In this document: positions 7,797-15,659 of the stretch, piece by piece
How the letters are laid out: each line of letters begins with the position of its first letter
Numbering within the stretch: the first letter of the stretch is position 1
Assembly (NCBI GenBank): GCA_050943615.1
Contig: JBMNPN010000010.1
Location: 1 to 43,665 of the forward strand
Reading direction: 5' to 3'
Origin: CACZQA01 sp050943615
GTDB lineage: Bacteria; Actinomycetota; Coriobacteriia; Coriobacteriales; QAMH01
DNA length: 43,665 nucleotides
Position numbers and translations under genes: made by a program
Notes under the pieces: generated by a model
Database searches by the model: none
What the model was told of the DNA's origin: nothing
The model's input: the letters and a program-made list of their open reading frames with translations, nothing else

Positions 7797-8260
7797 CGCA
7801 ACGTATGGCGCCGTTTGACTACCGTCGCAGTCAGATGGCTCGTGGCTTTGCGCATACCTCTGAATCGCCGGGCCCCGCGCAACGTATAGCGTCGTCTGAC
7901 CAGTCCAGCGGTCAAATGGCGCACAGCGTTGCGCGAATCTGCGAAGAACCGCATCTCGAGCAACGTATTTCGGCATCTGACCACCACGTCGGTCAGATGG
8001 CGCACAGCGTTGCATGGACCCGCAAAGCAGCAAGTTTCGAGCAACGTATATCGTCGTCTGACCAGATTTTCGGTCAGATGGCTCGTGGCGTTGCGCGAAC
8101 TTGCGAAGAACCGCATCTCGAGCAACGTATAGCGTCGTCTGACCACCACGTCGGTCAGATGGCGCACAGCGTTGCACGTGTCCCCGAATCGCTGCACCCC
8201 ATGCAACGTATATCGTCATCTGACCACCGTCGCGGTCAGATGGCTCGTGGTTGTGCGGCG
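7797..8260. repeat. 81-bp tandem repeat array II (six copies)
   Basis: The same repeat as at 6111-6640 and in the same orientation: landmarks at 7812, 7893, 7974, 8055, 8136 and 8217, again exactly 81 bp apart. The first unit is the most diverged (CGTTTGACT). Variants of the central 8 nt include ACCACGTC, AGTCCAGC and ACCGTCGC, different from most of array I. The rest of this gene-free stretch (7641-7796) holds the palindrome and leader of the nuclease-like gene and no recognisable gene; 8261-8322 is the obgE leader. Confidence 0.93.
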
Positions 8261-8322
8261 GAATTGCGCGCGTATGCGCTAAAGTGTAGTGACCAGCTCA
8301 ATGGGCGAGTCAAGGAGCGAAG

Positions 8323-9729
8323 ATGCCCTTTACCGATCAGGTTCACATACAGATCAAGGCAGGCGACGGCGGTGCGGGCTGCACCTCGTTCAGACGCGAG
8401 GCGCACGTGCCCAAGGGCGGCCCGGACGGTGGCGACGGGGGCAACGGCGGCGACGTCGTCCTCGAGGCGGACAGCTCGCTTTCCTCGCTCATCGACTACC
8501 GCTACAAGCACCACTTCAAGGCCGACAAGGGCACGCACGGCCAGGGCAAGCGCATGCATGGCGCCGACGGAAAGGACCTCATCTTGAAGGTTCCGTGCGG
8601 CACGGTCGTGCGCCTGCTCGACGAGGACATGGTCCCCGTGGAAGACATCGCCGACCTCACGCACAACGGCGAGCGCGTCATCGTGGCAAAGGGCGGTCGC
8701 GGCGGCCGTGGCAACATCCACTTCGTGACGCCGACCAGGCGCGCGCCCGCGTTCTCCGAGCTCGGCGAGCCGACCGAGCCGCTGTGGATCGAGCTCGAGA
8801 TGAAGGTCATGGCCGACGCGGCGCTGGTGGGGATGCCCTCGGTCGGCAAGTCCTCGCTCATCGCCTGCATGTCGGCGGCGCGGCCCAAAATCGCCGACTA
8901 CCCCTTCACGACGCTGCAGCCCAACCTCGGCATGGTGCGCTCGGGCGACCTCAGCTTCGTGGTCGCCGACGTCCCCGGCCTCATCGAGGGCGCGGCGCAG
9001 GGCAAGGGACTCGGCCACGAGTTCCTGCGCCACGTGGAGCGCACCGCGCTGATCCTGCACGTCATCGACGCGAGCGGCGGCTTCGAGGGGCGCGATCCGG
9101 TCGAAGACTACGACATCATCAACCGCGAGCTCGCGCAGTACGGCGACCTCGCCGAGCGCCCGCGCATCGTCGTCGCCAACAAGTGCGACCTGCCCGGCAC
9201 CGAAGAGGCAATCGAGCGCCTGCGCGCCCGCGTGAAGGCAGACAGCGAGGAGCTCTCCGAAAAGCTGCTCGACGAGCAGGGCATCGACGAGCGCGACCCG
9301 ATCCCGTTCTTCGCGGTGAGCGCCGCCACGCGCGAGGGCCTCGACTCGCTGATCCGCGCGACGGCGCAGCGGGTCCACGAGCTCAGGAGCGCGGCGGCCG
9401 AGGAGCCGGAGCCCGAGTACGACCAGGTCTGGGAGCACAAGCGCAAAGAGCGCGACGCGCGCATCACGGTGACGCGCGAGGAGGCGCACGCGTGGCGCGT
9501 GAGCGGCAAGAACGTGGAGCGCATGGTCGTGCAGACCGAGTGGGACAACGACGAGGCGGTCGCGTTCCTGCAGCGGCGCATGGAGCGCGCCGGTGTCGAG
9601 CGGGCGCTTTCGGCTGCGGGCGCGCAGGCGGGCGACGAGGTCCGCATCATGGGCATCGCCTTTGATTACGAACCGGCCGATTGGAACGACGACGAGTTCG
9701 ACAGCATCATCGATTCGGACGAATTCTAG
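8323..9729 (+). CDS. obgE: GTPase ObgE/CgtA
   Basis: 468-residue Obg GTPase, which binds the 50S ribosomal subunit and acts in late ribosome assembly and stress control. Domains: glycine-rich Obg fold (about 1-157, with GGDGGNGGDVV and GGRGGRGN), G domain (about 158-335, with P-loop GMPSVGKSS, switch DVPGLIEGA, and NKCD), and a C-terminal OCT domain (about 385-468, VSGKNVERMV). ATG 8323 follows AAGGAG at good spacing. First gene of an operon with proB (9 bp) and plsY (1-nt overlap). The array II repeats end about 60 bp upstream, so its promoter must lie between or within the last repeat. Confidence 0.97.
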   Translation: MPFTDQVHIQIKAGDGGAGCTSFRREAHVPKGGPDGGDGGNGGDVVLEADSSLSSLIDYRYKHHFKADKGTHGQGKRMHGADGKDLILKVPCGTVVRLLDEDMVPVEDIADLTHNGERVIVAKGGRGGRGNIHFVTPTRRAPAFSELGEPTEPLWIELEMKVMADAALVGMPSVGKSSLIACMSAARPKIADYPFTTLQPNLGMVRSGDLSFVVADVPGLIEGAAQGKGLGHEFLRHVERTALILHVIDASGGFEGRDPVEDYDIINRELAQYGDLAERPRIVVANKCDLPGTEEAIERLRARVKADSEELSEKLLDEQGIDERDPIPFFAVSAATREGLDSLIRATAQRVHELRSAAAEEPEPEYDQVWEHKRKERDARITVTREEAHAWRVSGKNVERMVVQTEWDNDEAVAFLQRRMERAGVERALSAAGAQAGDEVRIMGIAFDYEPADWNDDEFDSIIDSDEF

Positions 9730-9738
9730 GAGCGTGGC

Positions 9739-10815
9739 ATGAAGCGCGTTGTGATAAAAATCGGCTCATCGACGCTGGTCAAAGACGACGGGCGCGTGGA
9801 CGCGGCGTTCATCGGGGCACTGGCGGCGGAGTGCGCGTCGCTCATCTCCGAAGACGGCGTGCAGCCCATCATCGTGACCTCGGGCTCCATCGCCCTCGGG
9901 CTGCAAATGCTCGGCATGGGCACCGACGAGCGCCCCAACGACATGCCGACGCTGCAGGCCGCGGCGGCAACTGGCCAGGTCGGGCTCATCCGGCAGTACT
10001 CGGACACCTTCGCCTGCTTCGGCATCCCGGTCGCGCAGGTGCTCATTACCCGCGCCACGACCGGCCAGCGCGAGTCCTACCTGCACACGCGCGACACCAT
10101 CGAGCGCCTGCTCGAGCTCGGCGTCGTGCCTGTCATCAACGAAAACGACACGGTGGCCGTCGACGAGATCCGCTTCGGCGACAACGACTCGCTCGCGGCG
10201 ATGGTCGCGACCACCGTCAAGGCCGACCTCGTGGTGCTGCTCTCCGACATCGACGGCCTCTACACCGCCGACCCGCGCAAGGACCAGGACGCCGAGCTGC
10301 TCGAGACGGTGAGCGAGATGAGCGCCGACATCGAGGCGAGCGCCGGCGGCGTGGGCAGCCGCGACGGTTCGGGCGGCATGCTCACCAAGGTCTCGGCCGC
10401 GCGCGTGCTGATGGCCGCTGGCATCCCGATGGTCATCTGCGAGGGCCACCGTCCGCACGCGGTGACCGACGCGGTGCACGGCAAGCAGGTCGGCACGCGT
10501 TTCTTTGACGAAAACAAGCTCGGCATGCACGCGCGCAAGAGCTGGATTGCCCTAGGCGGCAAGGTAAAAGGGCGCGTGACCTGCGACGATGGCGCCTGCC
10601 TGGCCCTGCGCGAAAGGGGAAGCTCGCTGCTTCCCGTGGGTATCGTCGCCGCCGAGGGCGAGTTCGAGGATGGCGACCCCGTCGACCTGGTGGACACGGA
10701 GGGTCGCCTGGTCGGCCGCGGGCTTGCGGGCTACAGCCGAGCGCTGCTCGACGAGCGCATCGGCGTGCATGGCGCCGAGGAGTTCATCAACCGAGACGAG
10801 CTCGTGATCTTCTGA
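9739..10815 (+). CDS. proB: Glutamate 5-kinase
   Basis: 358 residues; phosphorylates glutamate with ATP as the first step of proline synthesis. The N-terminal amino-acid-kinase domain (1-255) shows KIGSSTLV, TSGSIALGLQMLG, INENDTVAVDEIRFGDND and SDIDGLYTADPR; a PUA domain follows (about 275-355). ATG 9739 is preceded by AGGAG. No proA is nearby. The conserved obgE-proB neighbourhood supports the call. Confidence 0.97.
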   Translation: MKRVVIKIGSSTLVKDDGRVDAAFIGALAAECASLISEDGVQPIIVTSGSIALGLQMLGMGTDERPNDMPTLQAAAATGQVGLIRQYSDTFACFGIPVAQVLITRATTGQRESYLHTRDTIERLLELGVVPVINENDTVAVDEIRFGDNDSLAAMVATTVKADLVVLLSDIDGLYTADPRKDQDAELLETVSEMSADIEASAGGVGSRDGSGGMLTKVSAARVLMAAGIPMVICEGHRPHAVTDAVHGKQVGTRFFDENKLGMHARKSWIALGGKVKGRVTCDDGACLALRERGSSLLPVGIVAAEGEFEDGDPVDLVDTEGRLVGRGLAGYSRALLDERIGVHGAEEFINRDELVIF

Positions 10816-11501
10816 TGAGCCCGCTTGCTGGCAGAGCCGTCTGCCTGCTCATCGGCTATCTGTTCGGCTGCTTTCTCACGGCCGATATACTGACGCGCCG
10901 CAAGCTGGGCAAGAGCGCCTTCGAGGTCGGGTCGAAGAACCCCGGCATGGCGAACATCGGCGCGCTCATGGGCGTGAAGGGCGCGGCGGTCGTGCTGGCG
11001 GGCGATATCGTGAAGACGATCATGGCCGTGCTCGTGGCAAACCTCGCCTGCCTGTGGCTGCTCGGCCTGCCCGAGCTGGCGCAACCCGACGTGCCGCTCT
11101 TCACGCGCATCGTCTTTCCGCATTCGGGGACGGCGGCCACGCTGTGGGCGGGCGTCGGCGCGACGCTCGGGCACAACTACCCCTTCTGGCACCGCTTTGG
11201 CGGCGGCAAGGGCGTGACCACGACGTGCTCGGCGGTCATCCTCTTCCATCCGGTGCTCGGGCTTGCGGCTTGTCTTGCGGGGCTGGCGGTGGCCGCGCTC
11301 TCAAAGCAGCTCTGCTTTGGCGCGATGACCATCGTCACGGTCTTCGCCATCGAGATGGGAATCCTTGCGGGGTGGGGAGAACAGCTGGTGGGGGCGCTCG
11401 TCCTGTTCGTCTGCATGCTCTTTGCCCATGGCGCCCCATGCTGGCGTGCGCTGCACGGCGAAGAACCCCAAGCCGCCCTCTTCACACGACGAAAGGGCTA
11501 G
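10815..11501 (+). CDS. plsY: Glycerol-3-phosphate acyltransferase PlsY
   Basis: 228-residue inner-membrane enzyme that transfers the acyl group from acyl-phosphate to glycerol 3-phosphate, starting phospholipid synthesis. Motif 1 appears as GSKNPGMANIGALMG (family GSGNxGxTN), motif 2 as HNYPFWHRFGGGKGV. Five or so membrane segments are visible. The start ATG overlaps the proB stop by one base, so translation is probably coupled. No clear terminator follows; repeat array 2 begins within 30 bp. Confidence 0.93.
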   Translation: MSPLAGRAVCLLIGYLFGCFLTADILTRRKLGKSAFEVGSKNPGMANIGALMGVKGAAVVLAGDIVKTIMAVLVANLACLWLLGLPELAQPDVPLFTRIVFPHSGTAATLWAGVGATLGHNYPFWHRFGGGKGVTTTCSAVILFHPVLGLAACLAGLAVAALSKQLCFGAMTIVTVFAIEMGILAGWGEQLVGALVLFVCMLFAHGAPCWRALHGEEPQAALFTRRKG

Positions 11502-11955
11502 CAGGGGAAGCGGGGCGCGGCAACAACTTGCATCGAGAGGTCCCAGGTGGTCGACCACGAGAAGGCCTTCGGCGCAAGTTGCATCGAAGTGGCCTGGGTG
11601 GTCGACCACGTCCCGAGGTTCGATGCACCCCCGGCCCATCACCTCGCCCACCAAGCGGCCTTCGGCGCACGATCTGCATCGAGAGGTCCCAGGTGGTCGA
11701 CCACGTCCTTGGGTTCAGCGCACGGTCCGCGGAAGTCCTCTAAGTGCGCGCACACCAAGACCAGTTCAGCGCAGGAATCCACGCACGTACGGCAGTTCGA
11801 TGCGCACCTGCCCTCTGACCTGCGCGGAAGTCTCACACGTGTGCGCACACCAAGCGGGGTTCGGCGCAGCGTGTGCGGAAGTCCCTTACGTGCGCGCACA
11901 CCAAGGCTGGTTTGGCACACGTCACACGGAAGCCCTCTACGTGCGCGTAGCCTCG
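11502..11955. repeat. Palindromic repeat array 2, with a second core type
   Basis: Exact GTGGTCGACCAC cores at 11547-11558, 11598-11609 and 11693-11704 (spacing 51, 95). The skipped third unit carries CTCGCCCACC instead. From about 11740 the same framework continues with a different core, GTGCGCGCAC or GTGCGCACAC, starting at 11744, 11841, 11890 and 11941 (97, 49, 51 bp). The flanks (GGAAGTCC, CCAAG, TTCGGCGCA) are shared between both core types. Confidence 0.88.
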
Positions 11956-12010
11956 AGCCCTATCGCATCCCGAACCTCGCCAACCAATTTCCCTCGCCCG
12001 GCAATTCAAC

Positions 12011-12016
12011 TAGAAT
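12011..12016 (+). promoter_or_regulatory. Possible -10 element of the Nudix gene
   Basis: TAGAAT at 12011-12016 lies about 60 bp before the Nudix start, just after the repeats. The same hexamer is found at 3557-3562 in front of the glutamate-cysteine ligase gene. No convincing -35 is present at either place. Confidence 0.3.
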
Positions 12017-12074
12017 CGGAGCCACTCGCGTCACCCGCTTAAGCAACAATCCACATCGACCAAAAGCGTGCAGC

Positions 12075-12473
12075 ATGAAGAGCATCCGCGTAGTTGCGGC
12101 CATCATCAAACAGGGCAACAAGATCCTCGCCACCCAACGCGGCTACGGCGAGTTCAAGGACTGGTGGGAGTTCCCCGGCGGCAAAATCGAGCCCGGCGAA
12201 ACGCCCGAGCAGGCACTCGTGCGCGAGATACGCGAGGAACTCGACACGGCCATTCGCATCGAGCGCCCCGTCATCGACGTGTCGTATGACTACCCCACGT
12301 TCCACCTGGACATGCGCTGTTTCTTCTGCACGCTGACCGACGAAAGCGTCACGCTGCTCGAGCACGAAGCCGCCGCTTGGCTCGACGCGCAGAGCCTGAA
12401 CTCGGTGAAGTGGCTTCCCGCCGATGACGAGGTCATCCAGGCCATTCTCGATCAGGGCATCATCACACCATGA
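12075..12473 (+). CDS. MutT-like Nudix hydrolase
   Basis: 132 residues, a typical single Nudix domain. The Nudix box begins GGKIEPGETPEQA and ends REIREEL (about residues 37-58), with the required Gx5Ex7REUxEE pattern. The start MKSIRVVAAIIKQGNKILA and the motif WWEFPGGK match the 8-oxo-dGTP/CTP pyrophosphohydrolase subgroup, which cleans oxidised nucleotides or hydrolyses dCTP-like substrates. ATG 12075 gives the family length; the frame is open upstream only through repeats. Single gene between repeat arrays 2 and 3. The GC-rich dyad GAGCGCG/CGCGCTC at 12472-12499 could help end transcription, but has no T-run. Confidence 0.9.
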   Translation: MKSIRVVAAIIKQGNKILATQRGYGEFKDWWEFPGGKIEPGETPEQALVREIREELDTAIRIERPVIDVSYDYPTFHLDMRCFFCTLTDESVTLLEHEAAAWLDAQSLNSVKWLPADDEVIQAILDQGIITP

Positions 12474-12576
12474 GCGCGCATGCGGGCGAACACGCGCTCT
12501 GAATTCTCGAAAGAGACGCCACCACTTTCGACGATGAAGCTTGCGAACTCAATCTCGCATTTCGAACGTTCCAGCG

Positions 12577-12830
12577 CTCTCTGCATCAAGGAGCCCCAAG
12601 TGGTCGACCACGAGAAGGGCTTCGGCGCATCCTGCATCGAGAGCCCCCAGGTGGTCGACCACGTCCTTGGGTTCGATGCACTTCTAGCCCATTAGCTCGC
12701 CCACCAAGCGGCCTTCGACGCAGATATCGCATCGAAGCGCCCCAAGTGGCCGACCACGAGAAGGGCTTTGGCGCATCCTGCATCGAGAGGCCCCAAGTGG
12801 TCGACCACGTCCCAGCCTTCGGCGCACCCA
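12577..12830. repeat. Palindromic repeat array 3 (GTGGTCGACCAC family)
   Basis: Cores at 12600-12611, 12651-12662, 12746-12757 (GTGGCCGACCAC) and 12797-12808: spacing 51, 95, 51 bp, the same as the other arrays. The unit without a core (around 12690) again reads CTCGCCCACC. The remaining 12865-13098 of this 709-bp gap shows no gene or recognisable element. Confidence 0.9.
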
Positions 12831-12837
12831 GTATGTG

Positions 12838-12864
12838 AAAATCTGGAATTGTATTCCAGATTTT
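12838..12864. other. Perfect AT-rich 12-bp palindrome
   Basis: AAAATCTGGAAT (12838-12849) and ATTCCAGATTTT (12853-12864) with a TGT centre. A-tract before and T-tract after allow a bidirectional terminator, but the stem is AT-rich and unlike the GC-rich surroundings; an operator is also possible. Confidence 0.5.
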
Positions 12865-13098
12865 ACAAATCCGCTGGTAAAACAATGAAAACAGGTTAAT
12901 AGCAACAGAGCCCGTAACGCGCGCAAAAGTGAAATCGCCCTTGTCATCCAGTCGGACAGGGTACTCCATCCCATCGAGATTGAGCCGTATCCCATCTCCC
13001 CGGGAGCGGTCGCCATCAGCCCTTGGGAAATCTAGCCGCCCTGCTCTCGCAAGCCGCTTTTCCGCCCCGACGCGCTGCCACCGTAGGCGGCCTGCGCC

Positions 13099-13128
13099 TT
13101 GTGGGGCGTGCGTGCCGCTCGTTATACT
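13099..13128 (+). promoter_or_regulatory. Promoter of gap
   Basis: TTGTGG (13099-13104) and TATACT (13123-13128) are separated by 18 bp and fit a housekeeping sigma promoter, 55 bp before the gap start codon. Confidence 0.7.
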
Positions 13129-13182
13129 GACAGTGCAAATTCGCAGGCGAAATCCGCCCATCATGGAAGGGAAGAATCGCTC

Positions 13183-14190
13183 ATGACAGTAAGAATCGGC
13201 ATCAACGGTTTTGGTCGCATCGGCCGTCTGGTCTTCAGGCTCGCCGAGCTCGACCCGGAAGTCGAAGTCGTCGCCATCAACAACCCCAGCGACCTCGAAT
13301 GCGCGGCCTACCTGGTCAAATACGACTCCTGCCAGGGCCGCGTCTTCGATGACTGCCATGCCGAGGAGGGCGCAATCGTCGTCGACGGCCACCGCGTGAA
13401 GGCCTTCCAGACCCGCGACCCCGAAGAGCTCGAGTGGGGCGAGGTCGGCGCGGACGTCGTCATCGAGTCCACCGGCAAGCTCAAGGACGGCACCAAGGCC
13501 AAGACGCACCTGGACAAGGGCGCCAAGAAGGTCGTCATCACCGCGCCGGGCAAGAACGTCGACAACACCATCGTCCTGGGCGTCAATCAGGACACCTACG
13601 ACAAGGACACGCAGAACATCGTCTCCAACGCGTCCTGCACCACCAACTGCCTCGCGCCGTTTACCAAGGTCCTCAACGACAGCTTTGGCGTCAAGCGCGG
13701 CTTCATGAACACCATCCACTCCTATACCAACGATCAGAAGGTCCTCGACGTGCACCACAAGGACTTCCGCCGCTCGCGTGCCTGCGCGCTCAGCCAGATC
13801 CCGACCACGACCGGCGCCGCCAAGGCCGTCGGCCTGGTGATTCCCGAGCTCAACGGCAAGCTCGACGGCATGTCCACACGCGTGCCGACGCCGACCGGCT
13901 CCATGGTCGACCTGACCGCCGAGCTCGAGACCGAGGCCACCGCCGAGGAGATCAACGAGGCCATGAAGGCGGCCGCCGAAGGCCCCATGAAGGGCATCCT
14001 CGAGTACTGCACCGACCCGATCGTCTCCGCCGACGTCATCGGCTCGAAGTACTCCTCAATCTACGACTCGCTGCTCACCAAGGTCCTGGGCGGCGGCAAG
14101 GGTGACTTCGTCAAGTGCATCGCCTGGTACGACAACGAGCTCGGCTACAGCCAGCGCGTCGTCGACCTCGCCAAGTTCGTGGTTGCCTAG
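13183..14190 (+). CDS. gap: Glyceraldehyde-3-phosphate dehydrogenase
   Basis: 335 residues; NAD(P)-dependent oxidation of glyceraldehyde 3-phosphate to 1,3-bisphosphoglycerate in glycolysis. Rossmann motif INGFGRIGR at residues 6-14, catalytic SCTTN with Cys152, HSYTNDQ, and the C-terminal WYDNELGYSQRV. ATG 13183 has GAAGGGAAG upstream; the 28 extra in-frame codons before it overlap the promoter. Monocistronic: strong promoter ahead and terminator behind. Confidence 0.98.
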   Translation: MTVRIGINGFGRIGRLVFRLAELDPEVEVVAINNPSDLECAAYLVKYDSCQGRVFDDCHAEEGAIVVDGHRVKAFQTRDPEELEWGEVGADVVIESTGKLKDGTKAKTHLDKGAKKVVITAPGKNVDNTIVLGVNQDTYDKDTQNIVSNASCTTNCLAPFTKVLNDSFGVKRGFMNTIHSYTNDQKVLDVHHKDFRRSRACALSQIPTTTGAAKAVGLVIPELNGKLDGMSTRVPTPTGSMVDLTAELETEATAEEINEAMKAAAEGPMKGILEYCTDPIVSADVIGSKYSSIYDSLLTKVLGGGKGDFVKCIAWYDNELGYSQRVVDLAKFVVA

Positions 14191-14223
14191 CAGCTGCGCA
14201 CCGCGCGCATCCAACGTCCGCAG

Positions 14224-14258
14224 AAGGGCCGACCGTGCAAGTCGCGGCCGGCCCTTTT
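14224..14258 (+). terminator. Intrinsic terminator of gap
   Basis: AAGGGCCGACCG (14224-14235) pairs with CGGCCGGCCCTT (14245-14256) with one mismatch and a 9-nt loop, followed by TTTT. Confidence 0.85.
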
Positions 14259-14289
14259 CCTTTGCCCCGAAAGGCGGTACCCTCGCCTC

Positions 14290-15150
14290 ATGACCAAGAA
14301 CTCATCCACAGCCACCTCGCTCTTCATCGTCCCGACGCCCATCGGCAACCGCGGGGACATGACGCTGCGCGCACTCGACGTGCTGCGGGAGGTTGACGTT
14401 GTGCTCGCCGAGGACACGCGCGTGACCGGCAAGCTGCTCGCGAGCTTCGACATCCGTGCCCGGCTCGAGCGCTGCGACGAGAACGTGATTGCGCAGCGAA
14501 GCCCCGCGCTGGTCGAGCGCATGCGAAAAGGCGAGACCTTCGCGTTTTGCAGCGATGCGGGCATGCCGGGCGTGAGCGACCCGGGCGTGGTGCTCGTGGA
14601 CGCTGTGCGTCAGGCGGGGCTCGGTGTGGAGGTGCTGCCCGGGGCCTCGGCGGTGCCGGTTGCGCTGGTCGCGGCGGGATTTCCGGGGACGGCGTTTTAC
14701 TTCGGGGGCTTTCTGCCGCGCAAGGAAAAACAGCGCATCGAGCTTTTCGAGCGGCTCAAGGACCTCGACGCCGCGCTCATCTTCTACGAATCTCCGCACC
14801 GGGTGGTGGCCTCGCTCGAGGCGATGGCGCGCGTGTTCGGCTCCCGCCGCGTGGCGCTGTGCCGCGAGCTCACCAAGGTGCACGAAGAGGTGCTGCGCCT
14901 TCCTGCGGCCGAGCTTGCCTCCGAGCTTGCGGCGCGCGATGCCATCAAGGGCGAAATCGCGCTCGTGGTCGAGCCGCCGAGTGCGGACGATGGCGCCGCC
15001 ACAGTCTCGCTTGCAGAAAACGACGAGCTCAAGGAGCGCATACGGGCCGAGCTCGCGGACGGCAAGCGCAAATCCGAGATCGCCAAGGAGCTCTCCCGCG
15101 AGCTCGGCGTCCCCAAAAACGAGCTCTACGACCTGATCCTCAGCCTTTAA
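14290..15150 (+). CDS. rsmI: 16S rRNA (cytidine1402-2'-O)-methyltransferase
   Basis: 286 residues of the tetrapyrrole-methylase fold; uses S-adenosylmethionine to 2'-O-methylate C1402 of 16S rRNA. Seen: IVPTPIGNRGDMTLRALDVL near the start, AEDTRVTGKLL, CSDAGMPGVSDPG, the long central FYFGGFLPRK and FYESPHRV, CRELTKVHEE, GEIALVVEP, and a C-terminal helical extension ending in NELYDLILSL. ATG 14290 fits the family N-terminus; no obvious ribosome site. It lies shortly after the gap terminator. Confidence 0.96.
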   Translation: MTKNSSTATSLFIVPTPIGNRGDMTLRALDVLREVDVVLAEDTRVTGKLLASFDIRARLERCDENVIAQRSPALVERMRKGETFAFCSDAGMPGVSDPGVVLVDAVRQAGLGVEVLPGASAVPVALVAAGFPGTAFYFGGFLPRKEKQRIELFERLKDLDAALIFYESPHRVVASLEAMARVFGSRRVALCRELTKVHEEVLRLPAAELASELAARDAIKGEIALVVEPPSADDGAATVSLAENDELKERIRAELADGKRKSEIAKELSRELGVPKNELYDLILSL

Positions 15151-15213
15151 TATCTCGAGCGTCGCGCGAATACCGCTGCCTAGCGCTCGGCGCGCCCTGC
15201 TTCTATGCGCTGA

Positions 15214-15346
15214 AAATAAGGGGCCCCGACGGAAGGGGAAGCCGTCGGGGCTCAAAGGAGGGAGGGATTCACGACGACGTTTGCACAAGGGGAGGGAGGA
15301 GTGTTTGGGAAGGTGAGGGGATTGCCTTCGTCGTCGTTCCCTGTGA
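15214..15346 (-). ncRNA. Candidate small RNA, copy 1 of 3
   Basis: A conserved block of about 200 bp occurs here, at 15521-15721 and at 43121-43323. On the minus strand each has a -10 TATCTT (15352-15357), a predicted transcript of about 133 nt, and an intrinsic terminator: GCCCCGACGG stem (forward arms 15223-15232 and 15242-15251) followed by CCCCTTATTTT. Inside, ACGACGACG pairs with CGTCGTCGT, and CACAGGG can pair with CCTTGTG in interleaved order, giving a possible H-type pseudoknot. A pyrimidine loop has CUCCUCCC (complement of 15294-15301). No ATG-started reading frame of note. Not recognised as a known RNA family from memory. Confidence 0.75.
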
Positions 15347-15351
15347 TTCAC

Positions 15352-15413
15352 AAGATAGAGGCAGCACCTTAAGGGAGCCTGAAATGCATAGCATGCTTTC
15401 AGTTTGCTTTCAG
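15352..15413 (-). promoter_or_regulatory. Promoter and 11-bp direct-repeat operator of small RNA copy 1
   Basis: Minus strand: TATCTT at 15352-15357; 9 nt upstream TTAAGG (15367-15372), then TTCAGG (15378-15383) 11 bp away; 12 nt further CTGAAAG (15396-15402) and again CTGAAAG 11 bp away (15407-15413). No -35 consensus is present. Direct repeats with 11-bp pitch ending about 10 bp before the -10 are the hallmark of PhoB/OmpR-type response-regulator activation. Confidence 0.65.
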
Positions 15414-15520
15414 ACGCATTTCGGGCGGGTGGTTTGCGGTATGACCTTGCGGTGGCGCTTCTCCCTGTCAATGCAGAAACGGGCTTGCCCGCTCCATGCG
15501 CGTACCCAATTTGATCGAAA

Positions 15521-15654
15521 AAAATAAGGGGCCCCGGCGGAAGGGGAAACCGTCGGGGCTCGAGGTAGTAGGGATCCACGACGACGTTTGCACAGGGGGG
15601 GGAGGAGAAAATCAGGAAGGTTTGGGGAGGTTCCTTCGTCGTCGTTCCCTGTGA
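15521..15654 (-). ncRNA. Candidate small RNA, copy 2 of 3
   Basis: Tandem paralogue of the copy at 15214-15346, 308 bp downstream in plus coordinates. Terminator arms 15531-15540 and 15550-15559 (one mismatch) with ATTTTTTT-like run beyond. The internal stem ACGACGACG/CGTCGTCGT is retained, and CACAGGG/CCCTGTG is a perfect 7-bp pairing here. The loop keeps CUCCUCCC (complement of 15600-15607), although the rest of the loop has diverged. Confidence 0.75.
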
Positions 15655-15659
15655 TTCAT

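Noticed and set aside
6111..8260. CRISPR array with DUF559 gene as nuclease
   Set aside because: Spacing is regular, but the whole 81-bp unit is repeated, including the would-be spacers; no cas genes are present.
15214..15413. Plus-strand riboswitch or leader for a downstream gene
   Set aside because: The T-run of the terminator and the conserved -10 are on the minus strand, and no plus-strand gene follows within 1 kb; a stand-alone minus-strand RNA fits better.
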